Positions 17,233 to 26,289 of a stretch of 64,000 bases of DNA are shown here, piece after piece; the first letter of the stretch is position 1, and each line of letters begins with the position of its first letter. The translations under genes and the position numbers were made by a program. Source of the DNA: Cellulomonas sp. PhB143 (lineage in GTDB: Bacteria; Actinomycetota; Actinomycetes; Actinomycetales; Cellulomonadaceae); assembly GCF_003752595.1 (NCBI RefSeq), contig NZ_RKIJ01000001.1, positions 52,253 through 116,252 on the forward strand, read 5' to 3'. Below the pieces are notes generated by a model. The model was not told the origin of the DNA. It saw nothing but the letters and a program-made list of their open reading frames with translations, and did no database searches.

Positions 17233-17245
17233 TTCGGCGTCGGCG

Positions 17246-17614
17246 TCAGCGCGTGCCGAGCAGGTCGATCACGAAGATGAGCGTCTTGCCGGAGAGCCGG
17301 TGCCCCGCGCCCGCCGGTCCGTAGGCGAGCGACGGCGGCACGACGAGCCGGCGCCGTCCGCCGACCTTCATGCCGGGCACGCCGCGCTGCCAGCCCGGGA
17401 TCAGGCGCTGCAGCGGGAACTCGATGGGCTCGCCGCGGCTCCACGAGGAGTCGAACTCCTCGCCGGAGTCGTGCTCGACCCCGAGGTAGTGGATGGTCAC
17501 GGTCGCGCCCGGCTGCGCCTCCTCGCCCTCGCCGACGACGAGGTCGACGATCTCCAGGTCGGTGGGGGCGGGGCCCTCGGGGGCGTCGATCTCGGGCTTC
17601 GTCAGGTCGGTCAT
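17246..17614 (-). CDS. FKBP-type peptidyl-prolyl cis-trans isomerase
   Basis: This 122-residue, single-domain, cytoplasmic FKBP catalyses proline isomerisation. The sequence VTIHYLGVEHDSGEEFDSSW carries the core strand and the conserved DS...FD...W triad; FPLQRLIPGWQRGVPGMKVGGRRRLVVPPSLAYG contains the V/I-PGW and the AYG loop of the active site, and TLIFVIDLL ends the fold. There is no signal peptide or lipobox. ATG 17614 was chosen over an upstream in-frame ATG (17650) because the extra 12 residues are not family-like. The ribosome site is weak. The gene is divergent from the iron-transporter gene with 95 bases between. Confidence 0.94.
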   Translation of the reverse strand: MTDLTKPEIDAPEGPAPTDLEIVDLVVGEGEEAQPGATVTIHYLGVEHDSGEEFDSSWSRGEPIEFPLQRLIPGWQRGVPGMKVGGRRRLVVPPSLAYGPAGAGHRLSGKTLIFVIDLLGTR

Positions 17615-17709
17615 GAGCCGATCCAACCCTGCCCGGGGCGCTCGCGGCAAACAGGCGCGAGTTGGGCGAGCCGAAGTCGGTCCGTGCGGCGGGTCGGGAG
17701 AATGGCGGC

Positions 17710-18834
17710 ATGACGACCCCCGACGACCCGCGCCCCGGGCCGCCCCGCCCCGGGCCGCCCCACCGTCCGGCGCCCCCGAGCGCGCGGGACCTGCGCCGGT
17801 GGCGCGGGCACCTGGCCGACGAGCGCGCCGAGGCGGCCGTGTACCGCGACCTCGCGAGCCGGCGCACGGGCGAGGAGCGCCAGATCCTCCTCGCCCTCGC
17901 GGCGGCGGAGAAGCGGCACGAGGACCACTGGCTCGAGCTGCTCGGAGACGACGTCGGGTTCCCGCGCCGCGGTGACGCGCGCACCCGGGTGCTCGGCTGG
18001 CTCGCGCGCCGGTTCGGCGGCGTGTTCGTCCTGGCGCTGGCCCAGCGGGCGGAGTCGCGCTCGGGGTACGACGACGAGGACGACGCGACCGCCGCGATGG
18101 TGGCCGACGAGCGGATCCACGAGGAGGTCGTGCGGGGCCTCGCGGCCCGCGGGCGCAACCGGCTCTCCGGGACGTTCCGCGCCGCGGTCTTCGGCGCCAA
18201 CGACGGCCTCGTCTCGAACCTCGCGCTCGTGCTCGGCATCGGCGCCTCCGGCGTCAGCAGCGCCACCGTGCTGCTGTCCGGCGTCACCGGGCTGCTGGCG
18301 GGGGCCCTGTCCATGGCGGCGGGGGAGTTCGTCTCGGTGCGCTCCCAGCGCGAGCTGCTCGAGGCGTCCAGCCCCAGCGCTGCGGCCACGGCGTCGCTGC
18401 CGGACCTCGACGTGGACGAGAACGAGCTCGCGCTCGTCTACCGGGCGCGCGGCATGAGCCCGGACGACGCGGAGGTCCACGCCGCCGACGTCCTCGCCAA
18501 CTTCTCGGCCACGACGCAGATCGCGCCCGCCCTCTCGGAGGAGGACACCGAGACGCACGGGACGGCGTGGGGCGCGGCCGTGTCGAGCTTCTTCTTCTTC
18601 GCCTCGGGCGCCCTGATCCCCGTGCTCCCCTACCTCCTCGGGCTCACGGGGACGACGGCGGTGCTCGTCGCGGTCCTCCTCGTCGGGCTGGCGCTGCTCG
18701 CCACGGGCGCCACCGTGGGCCTGCTCTCGGGGACGGCGCCGCTGACGCGCGCGCTGCGCCAGCTCGCGATCGGGCTCGGCGCGGCGGCGGTCACCTACGT
18801 CCTCGGCCTGGTGTTCGGCGCGACGGTCGGCTGA
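17710..18834 (+). CDS. Rubrerythrin-like domain fused to VIT1/CCC1-family iron transporter
   Basis: This 374-residue protein is a two-domain iron protein. After a Pro-rich tail, residues 25-150 form a ferritin-like helical bundle with iron-ligand motifs DERAEAAVYRDLA, EKRHEDHW and VADERIHEEVV. Residues 155-374 form a VIT1/CCC1-type membrane domain with five segments, starting FRAAVFGANDGLVSNLALVLG and SGALSMAAGEFVSVRSQ. This is the architecture of MbfA-like proteins, which export or store iron and protect against peroxide. ATG 17710 has GGAG about ten bases upstream. It stands alone. The metal could also be manganese. An unusual array of tandem and inverted 21-base units begins immediately downstream. 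Confidence 0.9.
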   Translation: MTTPDDPRPGPPRPGPPHRPAPPSARDLRRWRGHLADERAEAAVYRDLASRRTGEERQILLALAAAEKRHEDHWLELLGDDVGFPRRGDARTRVLGWLARRFGGVFVLALAQRAESRSGYDDEDDATAAMVADERIHEEVVRGLAARGRNRLSGTFRAAVFGANDGLVSNLALVLGIGASGVSSATVLLSGVTGLLAGALSMAAGEFVSVRSQRELLEASSPSAAATASLPDLDVDENELALVYRARGMSPDDAEVHAADVLANFSATTQIAPALSEEDTETHGTAWGAAVSSFFFFASGALIPVLPYLLGLTGTTAVLVAVLLVGLALLATGATVGLLSGTAPLTRALRQLAIGLGAAAVTYVLGLVFGATVG

Positions 18835-18837
18835 CCC

Positions 18838-18983
18838 GCCGACGGCGACGCCCCTCGCGCCGAGGGCGACGCCTCTCGCGCCGAGGGCGACGTTCCACGG
18901 CCGGAACCGCCCCTCAGCGGGCGCGGAACGTCGCCCTCGGCGAAGGGCAGGTCGCCGTCGGCGGAGGGCGCGTCACCCTCGGC
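18838..18983. repeat. Three 21-base direct units followed by three inverted units (large hairpin array)
   Basis: Units at 18838, 18859 and 18880 each begin GCC-GA-(C/G)GGCGACG. After a 24-base centre, inverted copies occur at 18925-18941, 18942-18962 and 18963-18983. The inner pair is perfect for 17 bp (18880-18896 with 18925-18941). The stop codon of the next gene (18973-18975, minus strand) lies in the last unit. It separates convergent genes, so termination is a possible role, but the repeated units are not needed for that. Confidence 0.85.
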
Positions 18984-19725
18984 GGCCGACGACGACGTCG
19001 ACCACCAGCGCCCGGTGGTCGCCGACCCCCGTGGCGAGCGCCCGGGCAGGACCGGCGGCGCGCACGTCGCCGTCGGCCAGCACGTGGTCGATCTGCGCGC
19101 GCGGCCGGTGCCCCGGGTACGTCGGCGCGGCCGCGAGGCTGCGCCAGCCCGTGATCTGCTCCGGCACCGGCGGGCGCAGGTTCAGGTCGCCCAGCAGCAC
19201 GAGCGGACGCGGCAGTCGCTCGGCCCACACCCGCAGCACGTGCAGCTGGTCGGTGGTCCGGGGCCGCACCACCGACAGGTGCGTCGCGACGACGGTGAGC
19301 GGGCCGTCGTCGGTCGCCAGGACGGCGGCGAGCGCGGCGCGCGGCTCGTCGCGCACCACGCGCCAGAACGGAGGCCGTCGCGTTCGCCGCACCCGCGGCA
19401 GCCGCAGCGCGGGCAGGTGCAGCTCGTGCCAGGAGGTCACCGGGATCCGGCTGACGATCCCGATCCCGTAGCCGCGGCGCGTCGCCACGAAGCGGTGGTC
19501 GACGGCGTCGGCCGCCTCGGCGGCGTGGGCCAGATGGTCGGCCCGGCCCGAGCGGCGCCGTCCCTGCTCGATCTCCTGGAGCGCGACGACGTCGGCCCCC
19601 AGCGAGGCGACGGCGTCGCGGTAGCGCGCGAGGTGCAGCGCGTGGTCCCGGGGGCCCGGCGGAAGACCGGGCCCGGGAACCACCGCGGGCCGGCCGTGCT
19701 GGACGTTGAACGAGGCGAGGCGCAC
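18973..19725 (-). CDS. Endonuclease/exonuclease/phosphatase family protein
   Basis: This 250-residue protein has the DNase I-like fold. It starts MRLASFNVQHGR (the Asn of the first strand), then VVALQEIEQG with the metal-binding Glu, LTVVATHLSVV with a catalytic-type His, VLLGDLNLRPP with the Asp-x-Asn, and IDHVLADGDV plus TGVGDHRALVVDV with the closing Asp-His. All motifs expected for a magnesium-dependent phosphodiesterase are there. There is no signal peptide, so the substrate is intracellular nucleic acid, phosphoinositide-like lipid or another phosphodiester; the sequence does not say which. GTG 19725 is the only good start. Its last three residues are encoded by the inverted unit of the downstream repeat array. 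Confidence 0.88.
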   Translation of the reverse strand: MRLASFNVQHGRPAVVPGPGLPPGPRDHALHLARYRDAVASLGADVVALQEIEQGRRRSGRADHLAHAAEAADAVDHRFVATRRGYGIGIVSRIPVTSWHELHLPALRLPRVRRTRRPPFWRVVRDEPRAALAAVLATDDGPLTVVATHLSVVRPRTTDQLHVLRVWAERLPRPLVLLGDLNLRPPVPEQITGWRSLAAAPTYPGHRPRAQIDHVLADGDVRAAGPARALATGVGDHRALVVDVVVGRRG

Positions 19726-19821
19726 GGACCCACTGTCCCCGGAGCGCGGCCGGCTGTCGACGGCAGGACGCGCCCGGGCGCCCGGGCGGCCCGCACGGCG
19801 CGCGAACTACCCTGGACCCTC

Positions 19822-21174
19822 GTGCCCCGCATCCCCACCGGCCTCCTCGTCGACACCACCCCCTTGCGCGTCTCCCCGTCGTACCGGCGCCTGTGGTGGG
19901 GCCTGGGCGTGTCGAACCTGGGGACGCAGCTGACGGTCGTCGCGGTCGGGCTGCAGGTCTACGAGCTGAGCCGCTCGACGCTGGCCGTCGGGGTGCTCGG
20001 TATCTGCGCGCTCGTGCCGCTCGTGGCGCTCGGCCTGTACGGCGGCGCGCTCGTGGACGCCTACGACCGCCGGCGGGTGGCGCTGGTCTCGGCGTTCGTC
20101 CTGTGGGGCGTGACGGGGCTGCTCGCGACGCAGGCGTGGCTCGGCCTCGACTCCGTCGGCGTGCTCTACGGGCTGGTGGCGCTGCAGTCCGCCGCGTCGG
20201 CCGTCCACAACCCCGCGCGGACGGCGATCATCCCCCGGCTGCTGGACCGCCGGCTGGTCCCCGCGGCGAACTCCCTGAGCACGCTCGCGTGGAACGTGGC
20301 GCTCACCGTCGGGCCGCTCGCCGGCGCGAGCCTCGTCGCCGCCTGGGGGTACGCGCAGGCGTACACGATCGACGCGGCGCTGTTCACGGCCGCGCTGTGG
20401 GCGGTGTGGCGGCTGCCCGCGATACTGCCCGAGACGTCCCCGGCCGCCCCGGCCGAGGCCGGGGCCGGGGCCGGGGCCGACCTGTCCGACCCCGCCCCGT
20501 CCCGGCGCCGCGGGGTCGGCCTGCGCTCGGTCGTCGAGGGCCTGCGCTACCTGGCCACGCAGCCCAACGTGCGCACGACGTTCGTCGTCGACCTGGCCGC
20601 GATGGTGCTCGCGATGCCGCGCGTCCTGTTCCCCGCCGTCGGCGTCGTCTACCTGGGCGGCGGGGAGGTGACCACCGGCGTGCTCACGGCGGGGATCGCC
20701 GCCGGCGGCATCCTCGCCGGGCTGTTCTCCGGCGGCCTGACGCGCGTGCGCTGGCAGGGCCGGGTGATCGCGTGGGCGATCACGGCGTGGGGGCTGTGCG
20801 TGGCGCTGTTCGGCGGGACGCTCGTCGTCGCCGGGCGCACGACGCCGGACCAGGTGCTCGTCGTCGCCCTCGTCGTCGCTTTCCTCGCCCTCGTGGGTGC
20901 GGGCGCCTCGGACGCGGTGAGCGCCGTCTTCCGTCAGACGATCCTGCAGACCGCGACGCCCGACGCGATGCGCGGGCGGCTGCAGGGCGTGTTCATCGTG
21001 GTGGTCGCGGGCGGTCCGCGGCTCGGCGACCTCGTGCTCGGCGGCGACGCCTCGCTCGTGGGCGAGGGATGGGCCGCGGTGGTCGGCGGCCTGCTGTGCG
21101 TCGCCGTGCTGTGGTTCGTGGTGCGGCGCCAGCCGGGCTTCTGGGCGTACGACGCCCGCGACCCCCAGGCCTGA
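19822..21174 (+). CDS. MFS transporter, DHA3/EntS-like
   Basis: This is a 450-residue, 12-helix major facilitator of the macrolide- or enterobactin-exporter type. It begins YRRLWWGLGVSNLGTQLTVVAVGLQVYELS, the standard DHA3 opening, and contains LVDAYDRRRVALVSA (motif A), the mid-loop PSRRRGVGLRSVVEGLRYL and GRLQGVFIVVVAGGPRLGD. It probably exports a siderophore or drug. The start is GTG 19822 with a TACCCT -10 box at 19808-19813, eight bases upstream, so the message is probably leaderless. An iron theme with the neighbouring VIT1 protein is possible but not shown. Its stop codon lies in a 9-base tandem repeat. Confidence 0.9.
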   Translation: MPRIPTGLLVDTTPLRVSPSYRRLWWGLGVSNLGTQLTVVAVGLQVYELSRSTLAVGVLGICALVPLVALGLYGGALVDAYDRRRVALVSAFVLWGVTGLLATQAWLGLDSVGVLYGLVALQSAASAVHNPARTAIIPRLLDRRLVPAANSLSTLAWNVALTVGPLAGASLVAAWGYAQAYTIDAALFTAALWAVWRLPAILPETSPAAPAEAGAGAGADLSDPAPSRRRGVGLRSVVEGLRYLATQPNVRTTFVVDLAAMVLAMPRVLFPAVGVVYLGGGEVTTGVLTAGIAAGGILAGLFSGGLTRVRWQGRVIAWAITAWGLCVALFGGTLVVAGRTTPDQVLVVALVVAFLALVGAGASDAVSAVFRQTILQTATPDAMRGRLQGVFIVVVAGGPRLGDLVLGGDASLVGEGWAAVVGGLLCVAVLWFVVRRQPGFWAYDARDPQA

Positions 21175-21204
21175 GGCCCCTGAGGCCCCTGAGGCCCCTG
21201 AGGC
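21171..21204. repeat. Tandem 9-base repeat CTGAGGCCC, about 3.8 copies
   Basis: Units start at 21171, 21180, 21189 and 21198. The first unit holds the stop codon of the DHA3 transporter; because the unit is nine bases, each further unit repeats a TGA in the same frame. It is likely to vary in copy number between strains. Confidence 0.9.
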
Positions 21205-21324
21205 GCAGATCACGCGTCGCGATCGTCACGCTTTCTCTACCAGGCGATCGCAGGTCCGCGACGCTACCGTGCTAGATGGGTCGGGTCCCGGCACGGAGCC
21301 CGCGCGACGTAGAGGAGTTCGACG

Positions 21325-22821
21325 GTGAGTACACCTGGAAGTTCGGGGGCGGTCGCCGACAAGCGGCTCAACCGACGCGTGGTCGGCATCAGCATCGGAG
21401 CCGCGCTCGGCGGGTTCCTCTTCGGCTTCGACTCGTCGGTGATCAACGGCGCGGTCGACTCGATCCGCGACCAGTTCGGCCTCGACAACGACACGTTCGC
21501 CGGCTTCGTCGTCGCCATCGCCCTCCTCGGCTGCGCCGTCGGTGCCTGGTTCGCCGGGTCCCTCGCGAACCGCTACGGCCGCATCCGCGTGATGGTGCTC
21601 GCGGCGGTCCTCTTCTTCGTCTCGGCGTTCGGCTCCGGGTTCGCCTTCGGGGTGTGGGACCTCATGCTGTGGCGCGTGATCGGCGGCCTGGCGATCGGCG
21701 CGGCCAGCGTCATCGCCCCCGCGTACATCGCGGAGGTCTCGCCGTCCAAGTACCGCGGGCGCCTCGGCTCGCTGCAGCAGATGGCGATCGTCCTCGGCAT
21801 CTTCGCCGCGCTGCTCAGCGACCAGCTCCTGCAGAACAGCGCGGGCGGCGCCGAGCAGGACCTCTGGTTCGGCCAGGAGGCCTGGCGCTGGATGTTCCTG
21901 GTCGCCGCCGTCCCGGCACTGATCTACGGCCTCGCTGCGCTCAAGCTGCCGGAGTCCCCGCGCTACCTCGTCAACAAGGGCGACGACGAGCAGGCCGCCG
22001 AGGTGCTGCGCGTCTTCTCCGGCGAGACCGACGTGCAGAGCAAGATCGACGACATCAAGTCGACCATCGACGTCGAGGAGAAGCAGTCGCTCGGCGACCT
22101 GCGAGGCTCGGCCTGGGGTCTCAAGCCGATCGTCTGGACGGCGATCCTGCTCTCCGTGTTCCAGCAGTTCGTCGGGATCAACGTGATCTTCTACTACTCG
22201 ACGACGCTGTGGAAGTCCGTCGGCTTCGACTCCGACCAGGCCTTCCTCACCTCGACGATCACCTCGGTGACCAACGTCGTCGTGACGGTCATCGCCATCC
22301 TCCTCGTCGACAAGATCGGGCGGCGGCTGCTGCTGCTCATCGGGTCGACGGGCATGTTCGTGTCCCTCGGGATGATGGCGCTCGCCTTCTCCCACGCCAG
22401 CGGCTCGGGCGACGCGGTCAGCTTCAGCGGCTCGTGGGACACGGTGGCGATCGTCGGCGCGAACGCGTTCGTCGTGTTCTTCGGCGCGACGTGGGGCCCG
22501 GTCGTGTGGGTGCTGCTCGGCGAGATGTTCCCGAACCGCATCCGCGCCACGGGGCTCGCGGTCGCCGCCGCCGCCCAGTGGATCGCGAACTTCGCGATCA
22601 CGATGACGTTCCCCGTCTTCGCGGACATCGGCCTGACGTTCGCCTACGGCTTCTACACGGTGATGGCGCTGCTCTCGCTGGTCTTCGTGTTCTTCCGGGT
22701 CCCGGAGACCAAGGGCATGGAGCTCGAGGACATGCACGACGACGTCCGGGTCAAGCGGGGCAAGTTCGTCGCCTCGACGGTGGGCACGGCCGGGCTGCCG
22801 GACGACCGCCTCACGGACTGA
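21325..22821 (+). CDS. Sugar porter family MFS transporter (proton/sugar symporter)
   Basis: This 498-residue protein has the 12 helices and all hallmark motifs of the sugar porter family: GGFLFGFDSSVINGA in helix 1, GSLANRYGRIRVM after helix 2, PAYIAEVSPSKYRGRLGSLQQ after helix 4, PESPRYLV after helix 6, QQFVGINVIFYYS in helix 7, LVDKIGRRLLLLIGS, and VPETKGMELEDM at the end of helix 12. Related proteins import xylose, galactose, glucose or arabinose with protons. The substrate is not fixed by sequence. GTG 21325 has AGAGGAG at seven bases. A strong hairpin downstream (22861-22907) separates it from the convergent PoxB-like gene. There is no adjacent sugar kinase or isomerase to point to the sugar. 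Confidence 0.94.
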   Translation: MSTPGSSGAVADKRLNRRVVGISIGAALGGFLFGFDSSVINGAVDSIRDQFGLDNDTFAGFVVAIALLGCAVGAWFAGSLANRYGRIRVMVLAAVLFFVSAFGSGFAFGVWDLMLWRVIGGLAIGAASVIAPAYIAEVSPSKYRGRLGSLQQMAIVLGIFAALLSDQLLQNSAGGAEQDLWFGQEAWRWMFLVAAVPALIYGLAALKLPESPRYLVNKGDDEQAAEVLRVFSGETDVQSKIDDIKSTIDVEEKQSLGDLRGSAWGLKPIVWTAILLSVFQQFVGINVIFYYSTTLWKSVGFDSDQAFLTSTITSVTNVVVTVIAILLVDKIGRRLLLLIGSTGMFVSLGMMALAFSHASGSGDAVSFSGSWDTVAIVGANAFVVFFGATWGPVVWVLLGEMFPNRIRATGLAVAAAAQWIANFAITMTFPVFADIGLTFAYGFYTVMALLSLVFVFFRVPETKGMELEDMHDDVRVKRGKFVASTVGTAGLPDDRLTD

Positions 22822-22860
22822 CCTCCTCCGCTCCCGTCCCGCGCGCCACGCGCGCCGACC

Positions 22861-22907
22861 ACGGCCTTGCCGCCCGACCAGCACCGCTGGTCCGGCGGCA
22901 AGGCCGT
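22861..22907. terminator. Bidirectional hairpin terminator
   Basis: Arms 22861-22882 and 22886-22907 pair over 22 bases with one mismatch around a three-base loop; the inner arm ends GACCAGC. The convergent sugar porter and PoxB-like genes lie either side. Confidence 0.82.
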
Positions 22908-22947
22908 TCTCGTGGGGCGGCGACCCCGTGCTCGGCCCGCGCCCGCG

Positions 22948-24747
22948 TCAGGGCCGCGGCACGTTGCGCAGGTTCGAGCGGGCCATCGACACCGCCTCAC
23001 CCATGCCGCCGCCGAGGACCTCCTTGGTGAGCGCCGCCGCGAACCCGCGCACCTGCCCGGCCGTGATGTTCGGCGGGATCGACAGCGCGCGCGGGTCGGT
23101 GACGACGTCCACGAGCGCCGGGCCGGGCTGCGCGACGGCGTCGGCGAGAGCCGCGCGCACCTGCGCGGGGTCGGTCACGCGCCGCGACGGGATCCCGATC
23201 GCCGCGCCCACGGCGGCATAGTCGACGTCGGGTGAGTCGGTGCCGAACGACGGCAGGCCGTCGACGAGCATCTCGAGCCGGACCATCCCGAGCGTCGCGT
23301 TGTTGAACACGACGACCGTGACCGGCAGGTCGTACTGGCGCGCGGTGATGAGCTCGCCCAGGAGCATCGACAGGCCGCCGTCGCCGGCGAGCGCCACCAC
23401 CCGGCGGTCGGACCCTGTCTCGCGGGCGGCGAACGCCGCGCCGATCGCGTGCGGCAGGGCGTTGGCCATGGACCCGTGCAGGAACGAGCCGATGACGCGC
23501 CGGCGCCCGTTCGGCGTGAGGTACCGCGCGGCCCACACGTTGCACATGCCTGTGTCCACGGTGAACACGGTGTCGTCGCCCGCGACCTGGTCGAGCTGGT
23601 CGGCGACGTACTCCGGGTGGATCGGGATCGCCCGGTCCACCTTGCGCGTGTACGCGCCGACGACGCCGCGCAGCGCCCGCAGGTGCTGCTTGCGCATCGT
23701 GTCGAGGAACCTGGTGCTCCGCGCCGCCGAGACCTGGGGGATCAGCAGGCGCAGCGTCTCGCCGACGTCGCCCGCGACCGCGACGTCCAGCCGGGTGCGG
23801 CGGCCCATCCTCGCGGGCTCGATGTCCACCTGGGCGGTGCGGACGTCGTCGGGCAGGAACTGGTCGTACGGGAAGTCGGTGCCGAGGAGGATCAGCAGGT
23901 CGGCCTGGTGGACCGCGTCGTCGCACGCGCCGTAGCCGAGGAGGCCGCTCATGCCGACGTCGTACGGGTTGTCGTACTGGATCCACTCCTTGCCGCGCAG
24001 GGAGTGGCCCACGGGCGCGGCGATCTTCCCGGCGAGCTCGAGCACCTCGGCGCGCGCGTGCCGGACGCCCGCGCCGGCGAAGATCGTCACCTTCTTCGCG
24101 GCGTCGATGGCCTCGGCGAGCTCGCGGACGGCGGCGGCGTCGGGCACGACGCGCGGGCGGGCCGGCGGGATGGCGACGTCCCGCACGGCCTTGGGCGCGT
24201 CGAGGTCGGCGACGTCGCCCGGCAGGGTGAGGACGGCGACCCCGGGCGCGGCGAGCGCGTGGTGGATCGCCGAGCTGATCACCCGCGGCGCCTGCGCGGC
24301 CGAGGAGATCATCTCCGAGTACACGGAGCACTCGACGAACAACCGGTCCGGGTGGGTCTCCTGGAAGAACTGGGTGCCGATCTGCGCGCTCGGGATGTGG
24401 CTGGCGATCGCCAGGACCGGCACGCGCGACCGGTTCGCGTCGTACAGGCCGTTGATCAGGTGCAGGTTGCCGGGCCCGCACGAGCCCGCGCAGACGGCGA
24501 GCTCGCCGGTCACCTCGGCGGCGGCCGCCGCGGCGAACGCGGCCGACTCCTCGTGGCGCACGTGCACCCACTCGATCCCGGTGCCGTCCGCGTTCGACCG
24601 GCGGATCGCGTCGACGACGGGGTTGAGGCTGTCGCCCACGATCCCGTAGACGTGCTTGACGCCGGCGGCGACGAGCTGGGCGACGAGCAGGTCGGCGACG
24701 GTGCGGTCGCGCTGGTGCTGCGGCGGGGTGCCGATTCCGAACGGCAT
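22948..24747 (-). CDS. Thiamine pyrophosphate-dependent pyruvate oxidase/dehydrogenase (quinone), PoxB-like
   Basis: This 599-residue enzyme belongs to the PoxB branch of the acetohydroxyacid-synthase-like family, which turns pyruvate into acetate and CO2 with electrons passed to quinone through FAD. The N-terminal domain has VYGIVGDSLNPVVDAIRR and the catalytic glutamate in RHEESAAFAAAAAAEVTG; the middle FAD domain includes KVTIFAGAGVRHARAEVLELA; the TPP domain shows VVALAGDGGLSMLLGEL, the GDG(x)25N cofactor motif with VVFNNATLG. The length is usual. ATG 24747 has AGGAGG upstream. I cannot confirm the membrane-binding C-terminal helix of E. coli PoxB. An indole- or phenylpyruvate decarboxylase function is less likely. 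It appears monocistronic. Confidence 0.88.
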   Translation of the reverse strand: MPFGIGTPPQHQRDRTVADLLVAQLVAAGVKHVYGIVGDSLNPVVDAIRRSNADGTGIEWVHVRHEESAAFAAAAAAEVTGELAVCAGSCGPGNLHLINGLYDANRSRVPVLAIASHIPSAQIGTQFFQETHPDRLFVECSVYSEMISSAAQAPRVISSAIHHALAAPGVAVLTLPGDVADLDAPKAVRDVAIPPARPRVVPDAAAVRELAEAIDAAKKVTIFAGAGVRHARAEVLELAGKIAAPVGHSLRGKEWIQYDNPYDVGMSGLLGYGACDDAVHQADLLILLGTDFPYDQFLPDDVRTAQVDIEPARMGRRTRLDVAVAGDVGETLRLLIPQVSAARSTRFLDTMRKQHLRALRGVVGAYTRKVDRAIPIHPEYVADQLDQVAGDDTVFTVDTGMCNVWAARYLTPNGRRRVIGSFLHGSMANALPHAIGAAFAARETGSDRRVVALAGDGGLSMLLGELITARQYDLPVTVVVFNNATLGMVRLEMLVDGLPSFGTDSPDVDYAAVGAAIGIPSRRVTDPAQVRAALADAVAQPGPALVDVVTDPRALSIPPNITAGQVRGFAAALTKEVLGGGMGEAVSMARSNLRNVPRP

Positions 24748-24825
24748 GCTGGCCTCCTGGGCTGGTGCGGGCGTCGTCGTCCATCGTGCTGCGCCGCGCG
24801 CCGGGCCGCAGGGGGAGGCGTGCGC

Positions 24826-26097
24826 TCAGGAGGTCGTGACCGACTCCGTCGGGCCGCCGCGGCGGATGCGGCGCACGGAGACGAGCGTGACGACGACCGC
24901 GATCCCCGCGGCCGCCATGAGCACGTGGAAGCCGCCGGCCGCGCCGTCGGACTCGATGCGCCCGCCGGCGATCGAGGAGCCGACGGAGACGCCGATGCCG
25001 AGCGAGGTCCCGACCCACGCGAGACCCTCCGTGAGCTGGTCCGGGCGGACGAGGTTCTGCACGAGGGCGTTGCCGTTGATGAGCGTCGGCGCGATCGCGA
25101 AGCCGGTCACGAACATCACCGCGGCGAGCACCGGGAGCGAGGTCGCCACCGTGAACAGCGCCGCGCCGACCGCGAGGGCCACGACGCCGACGACGAACCG
25201 GCGCCACAGGGGCGAGACCCAGTGCCGCGCCCCGTACACGAGGCCGGAGATGAGCGAGCCGCAGGCGAACACACCGAGCAGGAGCCCCGAGACGCCGGGG
25301 CGGCCGTGCTCGTCGGCGAACGCGACGGTCGAGACGTCGATCGAGCCGAACATCATGCCCATCGCGACGAACACGAGCACCAGCACCAGCATGCCGGGGG
25401 TGCGCATGGCGGACCGGCCGCGCCGGCGGCGCCCGCCGTCGTCGGGCGCCGTCTCGGAGGTCGGGGGCTCGGTGGCGCGCTGGGAGACGAACCACAGGCC
25501 GCCCACGAACGCGGCGACGAGCGCGACGAGCAGACCGGCCGACGGCGCCACGCCCGTCGCGAGGATCGTCACCAGCGCGGGGCCGACGACGAAGACGACC
25601 TCGTCGAGGGCCGACTCGAGCGAGTAGGCGGTGTGCAGGGTCCGCGGGTCGGAGATCACGTGCGACCAGCGGGCGCGGACCATCGACCCGAACGAGCCGG
25701 ACGAGCCGCCCGAGACCGCCGCGAAGAGGTACAGCAGAGCCTCGGGTCCGTGCGCGTTCCCGACGAGGACGAGGCCCGCGAGGCCGACGGCGGCGAGGAA
25801 GATCAGGGGGAGCATCACGCGGCGCTGGCCGGCGCGGTCCACGAGGCGCGCCAGCGGCGGTGAGCAGACGGCCTGCGCGAGCACGAGCACCGCGGAGACG
25901 CGGCCGGCGAGGGCGTACGAGCCGTAGACGCGCTCGACCATCAGGACGGTGCCGATGCCGAGCATCGACATCGGCATGCGCGCGAGCAGGGCGGCGGCGG
26001 AGAAGCGGGCGCCGCCGGGGATGCGCAGGACCGCGAGGTACGGGTTGGTGCGGCGGGAGGGATCGGGCGCCTGGGCCTCGGACGGTTGCTGCACCAC
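24826..26097 (-). CDS. MFS transporter
   Basis: This 423-residue, 12-helix major facilitator begins VVQQPSEAQAPDPSRRTNPYLAVLRIPGGARF, then has a motif-A-like LARLVDRAGQRRVMLPLIFL and the central loop RGRSAMRTPGMLVLVLVFVAMGMMFGS. The family resembles the actinobacterial MFS group of unknown substrate near macrolide exporters. The start is one of two adjacent GTG codons at 26097 or 26094, with GGAAG about nine bases before. An in-frame extension upstream would run through inverted repeat B and is rejected. It is divergent from the first GNAT gene, and the 27-bp inverted repeat lies between their starts, where a terminator would make no sense. Confidence 0.87.
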   Translation of the reverse strand: MVQQPSEAQAPDPSRRTNPYLAVLRIPGGARFSAAALLARMPMSMLGIGTVLMVERVYGSYALAGRVSAVLVLAQAVCSPPLARLVDRAGQRRVMLPLIFLAAVGLAGLVLVGNAHGPEALLYLFAAVSGGSSGSFGSMVRARWSHVISDPRTLHTAYSLESALDEVVFVVGPALVTILATGVAPSAGLLVALVAAFVGGLWFVSQRATEPPTSETAPDDGGRRRRGRSAMRTPGMLVLVLVFVAMGMMFGSIDVSTVAFADEHGRPGVSGLLLGVFACGSLISGLVYGARHWVSPLWRRFVVGVVALAVGAALFTVATSLPVLAAVMFVTGFAIAPTLINGNALVQNLVRPDQLTEGLAWVGTSLGIGVSVGSSIAGGRIESDGAAGGFHVLMAAAGIAVVVTLVSVRRIRRGGPTESVTTS

Positions 26098-26160
26098 CGT
26101 GCCATTCTTCCATCCCGGCCGCTCGACCGCCCCTCTCCGCCTGCGGTGGCCCGCCCCCCT

Positions 26161-26226
26161 CCGCCGAGATGTCGAACTCTGCCCCTGATTCTTCGAATCC
26201 AGGGGCAGAGTTCGACATCTCGGCGG
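26161..26226. repeat. Family-1 long inverted repeat, copy B
   Basis: Perfect 27-bp arms (26161-26187 and 26200-26226) surround a 12-base loop with an internal ATTC...GAAT. The arm begins CCGCCGAGATGTCG and ends TGCCCCTG. It is located between two divergent genes, so it is unlikely to be only a terminator. Confidence 0.9.
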
Positions 26227-26289
26227 TCGGGGCGGCCCGCGCCATGCCCGGCCGGGAAGGTTCTCGCGCGCGCGACGCTTGACCCTGAC

